33,011 nt of DNA from an uncultured Acetatifactor sp. (GCA_947625675.1 CANQPH010000034.1:1-33011); one strand, 5' to 3'; positions 15,793-24,270 are shown, counted from the stretch's first letter. The notes: generated from the letters alone by a model not told the origin. Numbers and translations are program-made.

Positions 15793-17094
15793 ATGATTGC
15801 GGAGATTATTTGCGTAGGAACGGAACTTCTGTTAGGCAATGTCGTGAATACCAATGGGGCCTATCTGGCCCGGCGGTGCGCCGCCCTGGGGCTGTCCTGC
15901 TATTACCAGAGCGTGGTGGGGGACAATGGGGGGAGGCTGAAGGAGGCCATTGAAACGGCGGTGAATCGCTCCGACGTGTTGATCCTTTCCGGCGGGCTGG
16001 GGCCTACGGAGGACGATCTGACCAAGGAAACGGCGGCCGCCGTCATGGGGCGGAAGCTGATCCTGGATGAAAAGAGCAAGGAAAGCATCGCTTCTTATTT
16101 TAAAAAGAGGGGCATGGAGGCCACGGACAATAACTGGAAACAGGCCATGATCCCCGAAGGGGCCCTGATCCTGGAGAACCACAATGGGACGGCTCCCGGC
16201 GTGATCATCCCCGGGGAAGTGCCAGGGAACGGCGGAGAAACGGAAGTCGCCGGGAAGTTTGTCCACATCGTGCTCCTGCCGGGGCCCCCGTCGGAGCTGG
16301 TTCCCATGTTTGAAGAAAGCGTGGTTCCTTATCTGAGCGCCCTGGAGCCCGGCGTGATTTATTCCCAGACGGTGAAACTCTGCGGCGTATCGGAGAGCAA
16401 GGTGGAGACCCAGATCCAGGATCTGATCGATGCCCAGACCAATCCCACCATAGCCACTTATGCCAAGATGGGAGAAGTGCACATCCGGGTCACAGCTGCC
16501 GCAGCCGATGAAAAAGAAGCGAAGAAGCTGACCAAGCCCGTGGTAAAGGAACTGAAAAACCGTTTCGGTTACGATATTTACAGCACGGAAGAGGACACGA
16601 CCCTGGAGAAGGCCGTGGTGGATCTGCTGATGGCCAACGCTCTGACCGTGACCTGTGCGGAGTCCTGCACCGGAGGCATGTTGTCCGCCAGGCTGATCAA
16701 CGTGCCCGGCATCTCCGACAGCTACAAGTCGGGTTACGTCACCTATTCCAACAAGGCCAAGCGCAGGATTCTGGGAGTGAAAAAAGGAACTCTCCAAAAG
16801 CACGGGGCGGTGAGCCGGCAGACGGCGGAGGAAATGGCGAAGGGAGCCGCTTTCGTGGCCAAGGCGGACGTGGCGGTGGCCGTCACCGGGATCGCCGGGC
16901 CTGACGGCGGGACGGAAGAGAAGCCCGTGGGGCTGGTATACATCGCCTGCAGCGTGAAAGGCAAGGTCACGGTGCGGGAGTATCATTTCAGCGGCAATCG
17001 GGAGAAGATCAGGGTATCCACCACCGCCGCCGCCCTGACGCTAATGCGCCGCTGCATGCTGGAATATTTCAGCAAAGTGACGTTTGGACAGTAG
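15793..17094 (+). CDS. cinA: CinA-family protein: MoCF-like domain plus nicotinamide-nucleotide amidase
   Basis: A 433-residue two-domain protein. Residues ~1-170 are a molybdopterin-binding-like domain (GTELLLGN, SGGLGPTEDDLTKE and the PGPPSE loop). The C-terminal ~160 residues are the amidohydrolase domain with AESCTGGMLSARL, GYVTYSNKAK and TGIAGPDGG. The C-terminal domain deamidates nicotinamide mononucleotide in pyridine nucleotide salvage; the N-terminal domain acts on ADP-ribose in some homologues. It starts 15 bp after pgsA with AGGAGAG upstream. It precedes recA, as in many Firmicutes where it is competence- or damage-linked. Confidence 0.94.
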   Translation: MIAEIICVGTELLLGNVVNTNGAYLARRCAALGLSCYYQSVVGDNGGRLKEAIETAVNRSDVLILSGGLGPTEDDLTKETAAAVMGRKLILDEKSKESIASYFKKRGMEATDNNWKQAMIPEGALILENHNGTAPGVIIPGEVPGNGGETEVAGKFVHIVLLPGPPSELVPMFEESVVPYLSALEPGVIYSQTVKLCGVSESKVETQIQDLIDAQTNPTIATYAKMGEVHIRVTAAAADEKEAKKLTKPVVKELKNRFGYDIYSTEEDTTLEKAVVDLLMANALTVTCAESCTGGMLSARLINVPGISDSYKSGYVTYSNKAKRRILGVKKGTLQKHGAVSRQTAEEMAKGAAFVAKADVAVAVTGIAGPDGGTEEKPVGLVYIACSVKGKVTVREYHFSGNREKIRVSTTAAALTLMRRCMLEYFSKVTFGQ

Positions 17095-17180
17095 AACTCT
17101 TTGAATTGGTAAAAACTTCAGGTGAAATTCTTTTGAAATGTTTTGGACAATAAAAATGCGAAATATTTTGGACAATAAAA
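17083..17180 (+). repeat. Repeats of the cinA stop region
   Basis: The last codons and stop of cinA contain TTTGGACAGTAG (17083-17094). Two further copies, TTTTGGACAATAAAA, lie at 17141-17155 and 17166-17180, the latter pair with a 25-bp period (GAAAT preceding each). Confidence 0.72.
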
Positions 17181-17669
17181 CAGTTGATTTATGAGCGGAA
17201 ACATGGTAAGGTAAAGGTGTCTGAAACCTTATTTCTGTGGGAAGCTCATCGTCCCGGGAAGGAAATCGGCGGATCTGCCGCTTCCCTCTTCTGGCGCATC
17301 CGGGTTTCCTCCCTGTTGCTTTGGTCGTGCGTGGCGGAAGAAAGCCAGCAAGGCGTGTTCGCTGTTGTACATGACGATAGAAAGCCAGCAAGGCGTGTTT
17401 GCTGTTGTACATGACGATAGAAAGCCAGCAAGGCGTGTTCGCTATTGTACATGATGGCAGTAAGCTTACGAAGCGTGTCTGTCGTTGTCGGAAAGGGAGG
17501 ATGTTCGGAAAAGGATGGGCGGATCTTCTTTACAGTTCTGGCATTTCGCCGCAAGTTTCAGGACGGGAAAAGAACAATGCAGGGAGGGATGCCTATGAGG
17601 GTGCGCTGATTCCACGGGAGGGAATTTACCTGAGAGAATTGAGAATTTGTCCGAGTTTCAAAAAAAGAG
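17181..17669 (+). other. Gene-free region between cinA and recA
   Basis: Apart from the 40-bp array I see no convincing gene. A possible hairpin (GGAAG at 17257-17261 with CTTCC at 17281-17285 around an inner CGGC/GCCG) might stop cinA transcription but lacks a T run. Possible short frames have no family features. The stretch 17497-17669 holds no structure I can support. Confidence 0.5.
17341..17496 (+). repeat. 40-bp tandem repeats between cinA and recA
   Basis: Three units of exactly 40 bp lie at 17341-17380, 17381-17420 and 17421-17460, and a diverged fourth begins at 17461. Each starts AAAGCCAGCAAGGCGTGTT and continues to ATGACGATAG. Units 1 and 2 differ at one base. There are no spacers, so it is not a CRISPR array. 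Open frames crossing it only reflect the repeat. Confidence 0.93.
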
Positions 17670-17721
17670 TTGACAAAACAGAACAAATGTTTTATCCTAT
17701 AAAAAAACAGAACATTTGTTC
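17670..17721 (+). promoter_or_regulatory. SOS promoter of recA with two LexA boxes
   Basis: TTGACA (17670-17675) is followed after 17 bp by TATCCT (17693-17698). LexA box 1, GAACAAATGTTT (17681-17692), fills the spacer. Box 2, GAACATTTGTTC (17710-17721), is a perfect Gram-positive type box (GAAC-N4-GTTC) just past the start of transcription. Both would be covered by LexA, so recA should be tightly damage-inducible. The lexA gene is not in the window. Confidence 0.9.
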
Positions 17722-17864
17722 TAGCGGATGCGTATGCAATTTGTGTCGGAGCGTCACAAATTGCTTCGATGCCAGATGAGAAATTGAATTTGCGAATTTC
17801 TTGAGACGAAGGGAGGACTCATCTTTGCCCTCAACGCATGGACGCTCTGGAGAAGGAGACAGGA

Positions 17865-18905
17865 ATGGATAAATCTGACAAGATGAGGGCGCTGGAGGCG
17901 GCGCTTGGCAAGATTGAAAAGGAGTATGGCAAAGGAACGGTGATGCGTCTGGGGGATCCGGCGGCGCAGATGAACGTGGAGACCATTCCCACGGGTTCCT
18001 TGAGCCTGGATATCGCATTGGGCCTGGGAGGGATTCCCAAGGGCAGGATCGTGGAGATCTACGGGCCGGAGTCCAGCGGCAAGACCACGGTGACCCTGCA
18101 TATGATCGCAGAGGTGCAGAAGAGGGGAGGGATCGCCGGTTTCATCGATGCGGAGCACGCCCTGGATCCCGTTTATGCCAAGAATATCGGCGTGGATATC
18201 GACAACCTGTACATTTCTCAGCCTGACAACGGGGAGCAGGCCCTGGAGATCACGGAGACCATGGTGCGTTCCGGTGCCGTGGACATCATCGTGATCGATT
18301 CCGTGGCGGCCCTGGTGCCCAAGGCGGAGATCGACGGGGACATGGGGGATTCCCATGTGGGCCTTCAGGCCCGTCTCATGTCCCAGGCCCTGCGGAAGCT
18401 GACCGGCATCGTGAGCAAGTCCAACTGCACGGTGGTGTTCATCAACCAGCTTCGGGAGAAGGTGGGCGTCATGTTCGGCAATCCGGAGACCACTACCGGC
18501 GGCCGGGCGCTGAAATTCTACGCTTCCGTGCGGCTGGACGTGCGGAGGATCGAGGCCCTCAAGCAGGGCGGAGAAGTGATCGGCAACCGCACCCGGGTGA
18601 AGGTGGTGAAGAACAAGATCGCACCTCCCTTTAAGGAGGCGGAGTTCGACATCATGTTCGGCGAGGGGATATCCACTGTGGGAGACATCGTGGACTTGGC
18701 GGCCAGCATCGACGTGATCAGCAAGTCCGGGGCCTGGTATGCCTATAATGGGAACAAGATTGGCCAGGGCCGGGAGAATACCAAGCAGTATCTGAAGGAT
18801 CATCCCGAGCTGCGGGACGAGATCGAACAGAAGGTAAGGGCTCATTTCGGCCTGAGCGGGGACGGCAGGAAGGATGAAAATGCCCATGACGGTGACGCAG
18901 ATTAA
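17865..18905 (+). CDS. recA: Recombinase RecA
   Basis: A 346-residue RecA: Walker A GPESSGKT (from residue 67), the MAW-type strand [17 protein letters not shown], loop L1 [19 protein letters not shown] (described by start near residue 160) and the loop [20 protein letters not shown]. The acidic C-terminus ends [10 protein letters not shown]. It forms filaments on single-stranded DNA for strand exchange and LexA self-cleavage. The ATG at 17865 is preferred because GGAGAAGGAG precedes it by 6 bp. An in-frame ATG at 17838 lacks a well-placed site. recX overlaps its end by 32 bp. Confidence 0.97.
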   Translation: MDKSDKMRALEAALGKIEKEYGKGTVMRLGDPAAQMNVETIPTGSLSLDIALGLGGIPKGRIVEIYGPESSGKTTVTLHMIAEVQKRGGIAGFIDAEHALDPVYAKNIGVDIDNLYISQPDNGEQALEITETMVRSGAVDIIVIDSVAALVPKAEIDGDMGDSHVGLQARLMSQALRKLTGIVSKSNCTVVFINQLREKVGVMFGNPETTTGGRALKFYASVRLDVRRIEALKQGGEVIGNRTRVKVVKNKIAPPFKEAEFDIMFGEGISTVGDIVDLAASIDVISKSGAWYAYNGNKIGQGRENTKQYLKDHPELRDEIEQKVRAHFGLSGDGRKDENAHDGDAD

Positions 18906-19491
18906 GGAAAGATCCCGTTCCCTCAGTGAAGTTTTCATCGATTTCGCATTCGCCTTTGTGTTATACAAAGGCGAATTGCGTCATTACGGACTGCGGGAAG
19001 GGGAAGAAATTTCGGAAGAGACTTATCATGCCATTCTGGAGGACGTCCTGCCCAGGCGGGCGAAGCTCAGGTGCATGAATCTGCTGAAAAGCAGGGATTA
19101 CACCGTTTCGCAGCTGCGCCGCAAGCTGGAGCAGGGCGGATATCCGGAGAAAGTGATCGGGGAGGCTTTGGACTACGTCGCTTCCTATCATTACCTTGAT
19201 GACGAACGATACGCCCTGGAATATATCGACAGCTGCCAGGAGACGAGGAGCAGGCGCCGGATGGAGCAGGATTTGATTTCCAAAGGAATCCCCAGGGATA
19301 CGGTGGAAGCGGCTTTCGAGAAATGGGAGGCACGGGGAGGCGTCCAGGACGAGGGGGCCATGATCGCCGAGCTGCTTCGGAAGCGGCATTACGACCCGGA
19401 AACGGCGGATCTTTCCGAGAAACGGCGGGTCTATGCCTTTTTGTTCCGAAAAGGTTATGCACCGGAGCAAATTGCCAGGGCGATGAGGTGA
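18874..19491 (+). CDS. recX: Regulatory protein RecX
   Basis: A 205-residue protein of three-helix RecX repeats: the first near [24 protein letters not shown] (described by start ~60), the second with [14 protein letters not shown] and [13 protein letters not shown], and the third near the C-terminus with [16 protein letters not shown]. RecX binds and caps or disassembles RecA filaments. It starts within the recA end (32-bp overlap) with GCAGGAAGG upstream; an ATG at 18880 is an alternative. A strong 11-bp hairpin lies in its early codons. Coupling to recA makes it part of the SOS response. Confidence 0.92.
   Translation: MKMPMTVTQIKERSRSLSEVFIDFAFAFVLYKGELRHYGLREGEEISEETYHAILEDVLPRRAKLRCMNLLKSRDYTVSQLRRKLEQGGYPEKVIGEALDYVASYHYLDDERYALEYIDSCQETRSRRRMEQDLISKGIPRDTVEAAFEKWEARGGVQDEGAMIAELLRKRHYDPETADLSEKRRVYAFLFRKGYAPEQIARAMR
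18949..18975 (+). other. Perfect hairpin inside early recX
   Basis: TTCGCCTTTGT (18949-18959) and ACAAAGGCGAA (18965-18975) form a perfect 11-bp stem with a 5-nt loop, about 45 bp after the recA stop. It encodes FAFVLYKGE without interrupting the frame. No T run follows. It might damp recX output relative to recA. Confidence 0.6.
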
Positions 19492-19514
19492 TCGATTACA
19501 GCTCCGCAAAAGCG

Positions 19515-19528
19515 GACAAGTGCTTGTC
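19515..19528 (+). other. Short palindrome after recX
   Basis: GACAAG/CTTGTC around TG, extended by GCG (19512-19514) and a nearby CGC, could form a hairpin after recX. No T run follows, so it is a weak terminator candidate at best. Confidence 0.3.
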
Positions 19529-19596
19529 TCGCTGCGCCCTCATTTTGTGCTTCTGTGAGTGATAACAATTTTTTGTGCAAAATATATTACTTCTAC

Positions 19597-19625
19597 TTGA
19601 CATAACCGGGAAATAAGTATAAAAT
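19597..19625 (+). promoter_or_regulatory. Promoter of rny
   Basis: TTGACA (19597-19602), a 17-bp spacer and TAAAAT (19620-19625), about 60 bp upstream of the rny start. Confidence 0.78.
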
Positions 19626-19671
19626 TTAACTGTTGTGAATTGCTTGCAGAGGAATACAATGAAAATTGAAT

Positions 19672-19685
19672 AAGGAGGTGCTCCT
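19672..19685 (+). promoter_or_regulatory. rny ribosome binding site within a palindrome
   Basis: The strong site AAGGAGGTG (19672-19680) overlaps an inverted repeat AGGAG-GTG-CTCCT (19673-19685). The ATG follows 8 bp after the site. Pairing of the two arms would hide the Shine-Dalgarno sequence, though a 3-nt loop and 5-bp stem is small. Confidence 0.5.
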
Positions 19686-19688
19686 GTA

Positions 19689-21251
19689 ATGGATGACAAA
19701 ATTCTTATCATCGCATTGGTGGCAGCACTTGTCTTGATTCCTGTGGCAATTGTTATTACGTATTTTGCAACGACCAAGCATCAGAAAAAGGTGACGGATG
19801 CCACGATCGGCAATGCGGAGGACAAGGCCAGAGAGATCATTGATGAAGCTCTGAAAACTGCTGATTCCAAAAAGCGGGAGGCGTTGCTCGAGGTCAAGGA
19901 AGAGTCCATTCGCACCAAGAATGAGCTCGACAAGGAGATCAAAGAGCGGAGAGCCGAAGTGCAGCGCGACGAGCGCAGGGTTCAGCAGAAGGAAGCTAAC
20001 ATCGACAAGAAAGCCGATGCGCTTGAGAAGCGTGAAGCCAGCCTTTCAGCCAGGGAAGAGAACCTGAACAAAATGAAGGTGGAGATTTCCAAGCTGAATG
20101 AGCAGCGATTGCAGGAACTGGAGCGAATTTCCGGATTAACCTCTGAACAGGCAAAAGACTACTTATTGAAAATTGTTGAAGATGAAGTAAAGCATGAATC
20201 GGCCGTGATGATCAAGGAAATGGAGAGTCGGGCCAGAGAAGAAGCGGACAAGAAGGCCAAGGAATTGATCGTGTCTGCCATTCAGAGATGTGCCGCAGAT
20301 CATGTCTCTGAGACGACGATTTCCGTTGTGCAGCTTCCGAATGACGAGATGAAGGGGAGAATCATCGGTCGAGAGGGAAGGAACATTCGTACCCTGGAGA
20401 CCATGACGGGCGTGGATCTGATCATTGACGACACGCCGGAAGCGGTGATCTTGTCGGGATTTGATCCGATTCGCCGGGAAGTCGCAAGAATCGCCTTGGA
20501 GAAACTGATCGTGGATGGGCGGATCCATCCCGCCAGGATTGAAGAGACGGTGGAAAAGGCCCAAAAAGAAGTGGAGGTAATGATCAAGGAAGCGGGGGAG
20601 GCCGCAACGCTGGAAGTCGGCGTGCATGGCATCCATCCGGAACTCATCAAATTACTTGGAAAGATGAAGTTCAGAACCAGTTATGGTCAGAACGCTCTGA
20701 AGCATTCCATCGAGGTGGCGCAGCTCTCCGGGTTGCTGGCTTCTGAGATGGGATTGGACGTGAGGCTGGCGAAGCGTGCAGGTCTCCTGCATGACATCGG
20801 CAAGGCCGTGGACCACGATATGGAAGGTTCCCATATCCAGCTGGGCGTGGAACTTTGCAGAAAATACAAGGAGAATGCCACAGTCATCAATGCCGTGGAA
20901 TCCCACCACGGAGACGTGGAACCCACTTCCCTTATTGCATGCATCGTGCAGGCGGCCGATACCATTTCCGCAGCGAGGCCGGGAGCCAGAAGGGAAACGC
21001 TGGAAACTTATACCAGTAGGTTAAAACAATTAGAAGATATCACAAACAATTTCAAGGGTGTAGATAAGTCTTTTGCGATTCAGGCGGGACGAGAAGTTCG
21101 TGTCATGGTGGTGCCGGAGCAGATTTCGGATGCAGACATGGTCTTGTTGGCTCGGGATATTTCCAAACAGATCGAAGCAGAACTGGAATATCCTGGACAG
21201 ATCAAGGTCAACGTGATCCGCGAAAGCCGAGTAATCGATTATGCGAAGTAA
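19689..21251 (+). CDS. rny: Ribonuclease Y
   Basis: A 520-residue membrane-anchored endoribonuclease that starts mRNA decay. Layout: N-terminal membrane helix (residues ~5-28), a long charged coiled coil (~35-190), a KH domain with [15 protein letters not shown], an HD phosphohydrolase domain with His368-Asp369 in [12 protein letters not shown], and the conserved C-terminal [15 protein letters not shown] end. Length is the usual ~520. It follows recX, as in many clostridia, but has its own promoter and terminator. Confidence 0.97.
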   Translation: MDDKILIIALVAALVLIPVAIVITYFATTKHQKKVTDATIGNAEDKAREIIDEALKTADSKKREALLEVKEESIRTKNELDKEIKERRAEVQRDERRVQQKEANIDKKADALEKREASLSAREENLNKMKVEISKLNEQRLQELERISGLTSEQAKDYLLKIVEDEVKHESAVMIKEMESRAREEADKKAKELIVSAIQRCAADHVSETTISVVQLPNDEMKGRIIGREGRNIRTLETMTGVDLIIDDTPEAVILSGFDPIRREVARIALEKLIVDGRIHPARIEETVEKAQKEVEVMIKEAGEAATLEVGVHGIHPELIKLLGKMKFRTSYGQNALKHSIEVAQLSGLLASEMGLDVRLAKRAGLLHDIGKAVDHDMEGSHIQLGVELCRKYKENATVINAVESHHGDVEPTSLIACIVQAADTISAARPGARRETLETYTSRLKQLEDITNNFKGVDKSFAIQAGREVRVMVVPEQISDADMVLLARDISKQIEAELEYPGQIKVNVIRESRVIDYAK

Positions 21252-21301
21252 GCTGCCAGACAGTTCTGAAGAAACAAACAATCATAAGTAGAAAAATAAA
21301 C

Positions 21302-21335
21302 CGGGTGGATATTTTCATATCCGCCCGATTTTTTT
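21302..21335 (+). terminator. Terminator after rny
   Basis: An 11-bp stem of CGGGTGGATAT (21302-21312) and ATATCCGCCCG (21317-21327) with one G-U pair and a TTTC loop, followed by a run of seven T. Confidence 0.93.
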
Positions 21336-21488
21336 ACGGAAATATTCCCGGACTTTTGTTTTCTCTTTTCGGGGTATCACTTTTTTGGGAGTTTTGTTTT
21401 CTCCTTTGTGCATTTATCCCAAATTTCCCCGAGAAAAAGCGGAACATGTTACAAAAACAATGAAATGTGGGATTTTGGAAAAAAGAAC

Positions 21489-21517
21489 TTGTTTTTGAAA
21501 AACTCTTATAGTATTAT
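21489..21517 (+). promoter_or_regulatory. Promoter of the aminotransferase gene
   Basis: TTGTTT (21489-21494), a 17-bp spacer and TATTAT (21512-21517). The region from the rny terminator to here (21336-21488) is AT-rich and shows no gene. Confidence 0.6.
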
Positions 21518-21528
21518 ATATCAGGTGC

Positions 21529-21554
21529 GTGTATGATTGTATACAATTATGCAC
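21529..21554. promoter_or_regulatory. Operator-like palindrome before the aminotransferase gene
   Basis: A 26-bp dyad centred on TA with perfect core ATTGTATACAAT and half-sites GTGTATGATTGTA and TACAATTATGCAC (two mismatches in 13). It starts about 11 bp after the -10 box, so a bound regulator would act as a roadblock. The shape resembles GntR-family operators, but no such gene is in the window. A 7-bp GC hairpin (GTGCGCC 21565-21571, GGCGCAC 21576-21582) follows just before the ribosome site. Confidence 0.6.
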
Positions 21555-21597
21555 GAATAAATCAGTGCGCCGGGCGGCGCACGCTATGGAGGAAACC

Positions 21598-22881
21598 ATG
21601 AAAGCATATAAAGAGTTGAATCGAGATGAGTTGCTGGCCTTGAAGGCGGATCTGGAAGCGGCCTATGAGGAAGCCAAGGGGAAGGGGCTGAAGCTGGACA
21701 TGTCCAGGGGGAAGCCGGGCGTCTCCCAGCTTGACATGGGAATGGGGCTTCTGGATGCTTTGGATTCCAGTTCCAACATGAAGAGCATGGACGGTCTGGA
21801 CGTTCGCAATTATGGCGGCCTGGAGGGAATCGAGGAGGCCAAACACCTGATGGCGGATATCATGGGAGTGAATCCGGAAAACGTGATCGTGTGCGGCAAC
21901 GCCAGCCTGACCATCATGTTTGACTCGGTCTGCCGGTCCGTGACCCACGGCGTGATGGGAAGCACCCCCTGGTGCAGGCTGGAGAAGGTGAAGTTCCTGT
22001 GCCCGGTGCCCGGCTATGACAGACATTTCGCCATCACCCAGCATTTCGGCATCGAGATGATCAACGTGCCCATGACGCCCCAGGGGCCGGACATGGACAT
22101 GGTGGAGCGCCTGGTGGCGGAGGACGAGGCCGTCAAGGGTATTTGGTGCGTTCCCAAGTATTCCAACCCTCAGGGTTATTCTTATTCCGATGAGACGGTG
22201 AGGAGATTTGCCAACCTGAAGCCTGCGGCGAAGGATTTCCGGATTTATTGGGACAACGCTTATGCCATCCACCATCTGTATGAAGACAGGCAGGACGAGA
22301 TCCTGGATATCCTGGGCGAGTGCGAGAAGGCGGGCAACCCGGACATGGTGTATGAATTCTGCTCCACCTCCAAAGTGAGCTTTTCCGGTGCCGGAATCGC
22401 CGCCATGGCCACCTCCAAGGCCAACATGGAGGATATCCGCAAGTCTCTGAAGATTCAGACCATCGGTTACGACAAGGTGAACCAGCTGCGCCATGTGAGG
22501 TATTTTAAGGACTATGAAGGCCTGAAAAATCATATGAGGAAACATGCGGCCCTGATGCGGCCCAAGTTTGAGGCGGTGCTGAGCATTCTTTCCAGAGAAT
22601 TGGAGGGACTTGGAATCGGCACCTGGACCAGCCCCAATGGAGGTTACTTCATTTCCTTTGAGGCCATGGAAGGCTGTGCCAAGGCCATCGTGGCGAAATG
22701 CAAGGAGGCCGGCATGGTGCTGACCGGGGCCGGAGCCACCTATCCTTATGGGAGGGATCCCAAGGACAGCAACATCCGGATCGCCCCTTCCTTCCCCACT
22801 CCGGAAGAAATGGCCCAGGCCACGGAGCTGTTCGTCCTGTGCGTGAAGCTGGTGAGCGTGAACAAACTGTTGGAAGGCTGA
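21598..22881 (+). CDS. Type Ic aspartate-like aminotransferase (PLP, MocR-type aminotransferase domain)
   Basis: A 427-residue PLP enzyme of the stand-alone Aminotran_MocR class, related to bacterial AspT aminotransferases. It has the substrate segment LDMSRGKPG near the start, the NYGGLEGIEEAK loop, the PLP region VPKYSNPQGYSYS and YWDNAYAIH, and the Schiff-base Lys259 in STSKVSFSGAG. It has no helix-turn-helix, so it is an enzyme and not a regulator. Likely reaction: aspartate with 2-oxoglutarate. The ATG at 21598 has GGAGG at 21588-21592; an ATG four codons upstream lacks a site. Its last codons seed the 35-bp repeats that follow. Confidence 0.92.
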   Translation: MKAYKELNRDELLALKADLEAAYEEAKGKGLKLDMSRGKPGVSQLDMGMGLLDALDSSSNMKSMDGLDVRNYGGLEGIEEAKHLMADIMGVNPENVIVCGNASLTIMFDSVCRSVTHGVMGSTPWCRLEKVKFLCPVPGYDRHFAITQHFGIEMINVPMTPQGPDMDMVERLVAEDEAVKGIWCVPKYSNPQGYSYSDETVRRFANLKPAAKDFRIYWDNAYAIHHLYEDRQDEILDILGECEKAGNPDMVYEFCSTSKVSFSGAGIAAMATSKANMEDIRKSLKIQTIGYDKVNQLRHVRYFKDYEGLKNHMRKHAALMRPKFEAVLSILSRELEGLGIGTWTSPNGGYFISFEAMEGCAKAIVAKCKEAGMVLTGAGATYPYGRDPKDSNIRIAPSFPTPEEMAQATELFVLCVKLVSVNKLLEG

Positions 22882-23045
22882 CAGCCTGCCGGAAGGCGGC
22901 CGGGTTGTTGGAAGGCTGACTTGTCGGAAGGTGGCCGGGTTGTTGGGTGGCTGACTTGTTGGAAGGCAGCTGGGTTGTTGGAAGGCTGATAGCTGGAAGG
23001 TTGATTTATTGTTGGAAGATTCACATATTGTCGGAAGGTCAAGGA
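22868..23045 (+). repeat. About 35-bp tandem repeats growing out of the aminotransferase 3' end
   Basis: The first unit (22868-22905, 38 bp) starts inside the last codons: TGTTGGAAGGCTGA encodes LLEG plus stop. Copies of that segment recur at 22906, 22941 and 22976, with a decayed one at 23010. Between them lies CTTGTCGGAAGGTGGCCGGGT or variants. Units 2 and 3 are 35 bp. The last unit supplies the nudF ribosome site GGAAGGTCAAGG. Confidence 0.9.
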
Positions 23046-23047
23046 TT

Positions 23048-23584
23048 ATGGCGGAAGAATTCAAGCGTCTGAAAAGGGAACTGGTGGCGAAGGGGCACAT
23101 CATTGATTATTACCATGACACCATGCAGATCCCCAATGGAAACATTGCGGAATGGGACTTTATCAAGCACAGAGGGGCGGCGGCCATCGTGCCGGTGCTG
23201 GAGGACGGCAGGATCCTGATGGTGCGCCAGTACCGCAATGCGCTGGAGCGGGACACCCTGGAGATACCGGCGGGGGGACTGAACCCTGACGAGCCCACGG
23301 ACAGGGCGGCGCTGCGGGAGCTGGAGGAGGAAACCGGCTATCGCTGCGATAAAGCCGAGTCCCTGATCTCTATTTATACCACCGTGGCCTTTTGTAACGA
23401 GAAGATCGATATTTATGTGGCCCGGAACCTGGTTCCCAGCCACCAGCACCTGGATGAGGACGAATTCATCCGGGTGGAGGCTTATTCCGTGGAGGAGCTG
23501 CAGGAAATGATCTATCAGGGCAAGCTGCAGGATTCCAAAACGGTGGGAGCCGTGCTGGCCTACGCATGCAAGTACGGAAAATAA
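23048..23584 (+). CDS. nudF: ADP-ribose pyrophosphatase, Nudix family
   Basis: A 178-residue Nudix hydrolase with the complete box in GGLNPDEPTDRAALRELEEETG (described as G-x5-E-x7-REL-x-EE-x-G, residues ~77-98), preceded by the MVRQYRNALERDTLEIPAG segment typical of ADP-ribose pyrophosphatases. It splits ADP-ribose to AMP and ribose 5-phosphate. The ATG at 23048 follows GGAAGGTCAAGG. The longer frame from 23009 is repeat DNA. nudF-spoIIM-xerD is a recurrent order in sporulating Firmicutes. Confidence 0.93.
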   Translation: MAEEFKRLKRELVAKGHIIDYYHDTMQIPNGNIAEWDFIKHRGAAAIVPVLEDGRILMVRQYRNALERDTLEIPAGGLNPDEPTDRAALRELEEETGYRCDKAESLISIYTTVAFCNEKIDIYVARNLVPSHQHLDEDEFIRVEAYSVEELQEMIYQGKLQDSKTVGAVLAYACKYGK

Positions 23585-23604
23585 GGCGGCATACTATCCC
23601 CTAG

Positions 23605-23633
23605 TCAAGTCTCGTTCATTATGCGCATATAAT
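23605..23633 (+). promoter_or_regulatory. Possible sigma-E promoter of spoIIM
   Basis: CATATAAT (23626-23633) is close to the sigma-E -10 consensus CATACAAT, with TCAAGTC 14 bp upstream as a partial match to the -35. There is no sigma-A -35 at the right distance. The match is suggestive only. It lies 22 bp before the chosen spoIIM start. Confidence 0.4.
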
Positions 23634-23655
23634 GAAGTGGACGGGAGGAGTCGGG

Positions 23656-24270
23656 ATGTTGCGAGTCAGATGGAATAAAATATATACGGGCAGGCTTCCC
23701 CTCTGGCAGCTGTTTGCGTTGGGGCTGCTTTTGGGAATCCTGGTCATGAATTTTGGAAAGAGCGTTCTGCTGGACGGCACAGGTCTTCTGGATGAGGATA
23801 CTTTGTATCACATGAAGTATATGACCGTGGACGGCAGGGCTCTTTTTGCGTATGTCTTGGGAAAGCGGGGGAGCGCCGTGGCGGTCCTCGTCGTCCTGGC
23901 CACCACCTATCTGGGCCTGGCTGCGGGAAGAGTCGCTGCGGGGTGGTATGGGTTCCTCCTGGGGAATTTTTTGACGGCCGCCGTCCTGCGCTACGGGGTG
24001 AAGGGATTCTTGTTTGCCTTTACCAGCCTCTTCCCGCAGTATCTGCTTTATATCCCGGCCTTTGTATTTCTTCTGAGCTGGTGTGAACAGGTCTGTAAAG
24101 AGATTTGTTTCTCCGGAAACTACGGGAGACATGAGAACGAAGGCGGCAAGAAGTTCTGGTTGGAAAAAGCCCTGGGACTTTTGGCGATCTTGACGATGTT
24201 CTTGTTCGGATGCCTTCTGGAAAGTTATGTCAATCCCCTGCTTATGACGGCGCTTTTAAAAATCTTTTAA
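23656..24270 (+). CDS. spoIIM: Stage II sporulation protein M
   Basis: A 204-residue membrane protein with about five hydrophobic segments, from LFALGLLLGILVM near the start to the last one with FGCLLESYVNPLLM. The TSLFPQYLLYIPAFVF segment matches SpoIIM (PF01944). In Bacillus SpoIIM with SpoIID and SpoIIP drives septal peptidoglycan removal and engulfment from the mother cell. The ATG at 23656 has GGGAGGAG 5 bp upstream. The earlier ATG at 23632 lies in the -10 element and has no site. Its presence implies an endospore former. Confidence 0.9.
   Translation: MLRVRWNKIYTGRLPLWQLFALGLLLGILVMNFGKSVLLDGTGLLDEDTLYHMKYMTVDGRALFAYVLGKRGSAVAVLVVLATTYLGLAAGRVAAGWYGFLLGNFLTAAVLRYGVKGFLFAFTSLFPQYLLYIPAFVFLLSWCEQVCKEICFSGNYGRHENEGGKKFWLEKALGLLAILTMFLFGCLLESYVNPLLMTALLKIF

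Noticed and set aside
17341..17460. Possible CRISPR array
   Set aside because: The 40-bp units abut directly, with no spacers and no cas genes nearby. The same holds for the 20-bp units at 3381-3520.
17184..17779. Small frames over the 40-bp repeats and the recA promoter
   Set aside because: Their sequence is only the translated repeat (QQGVFA/VVHD units), and one runs through the LexA boxes.
21598..22881. MocR/GntR transcription factor
   Set aside because: The protein has only the aminotransferase fold with its PLP lysine and no N-terminal winged helix.
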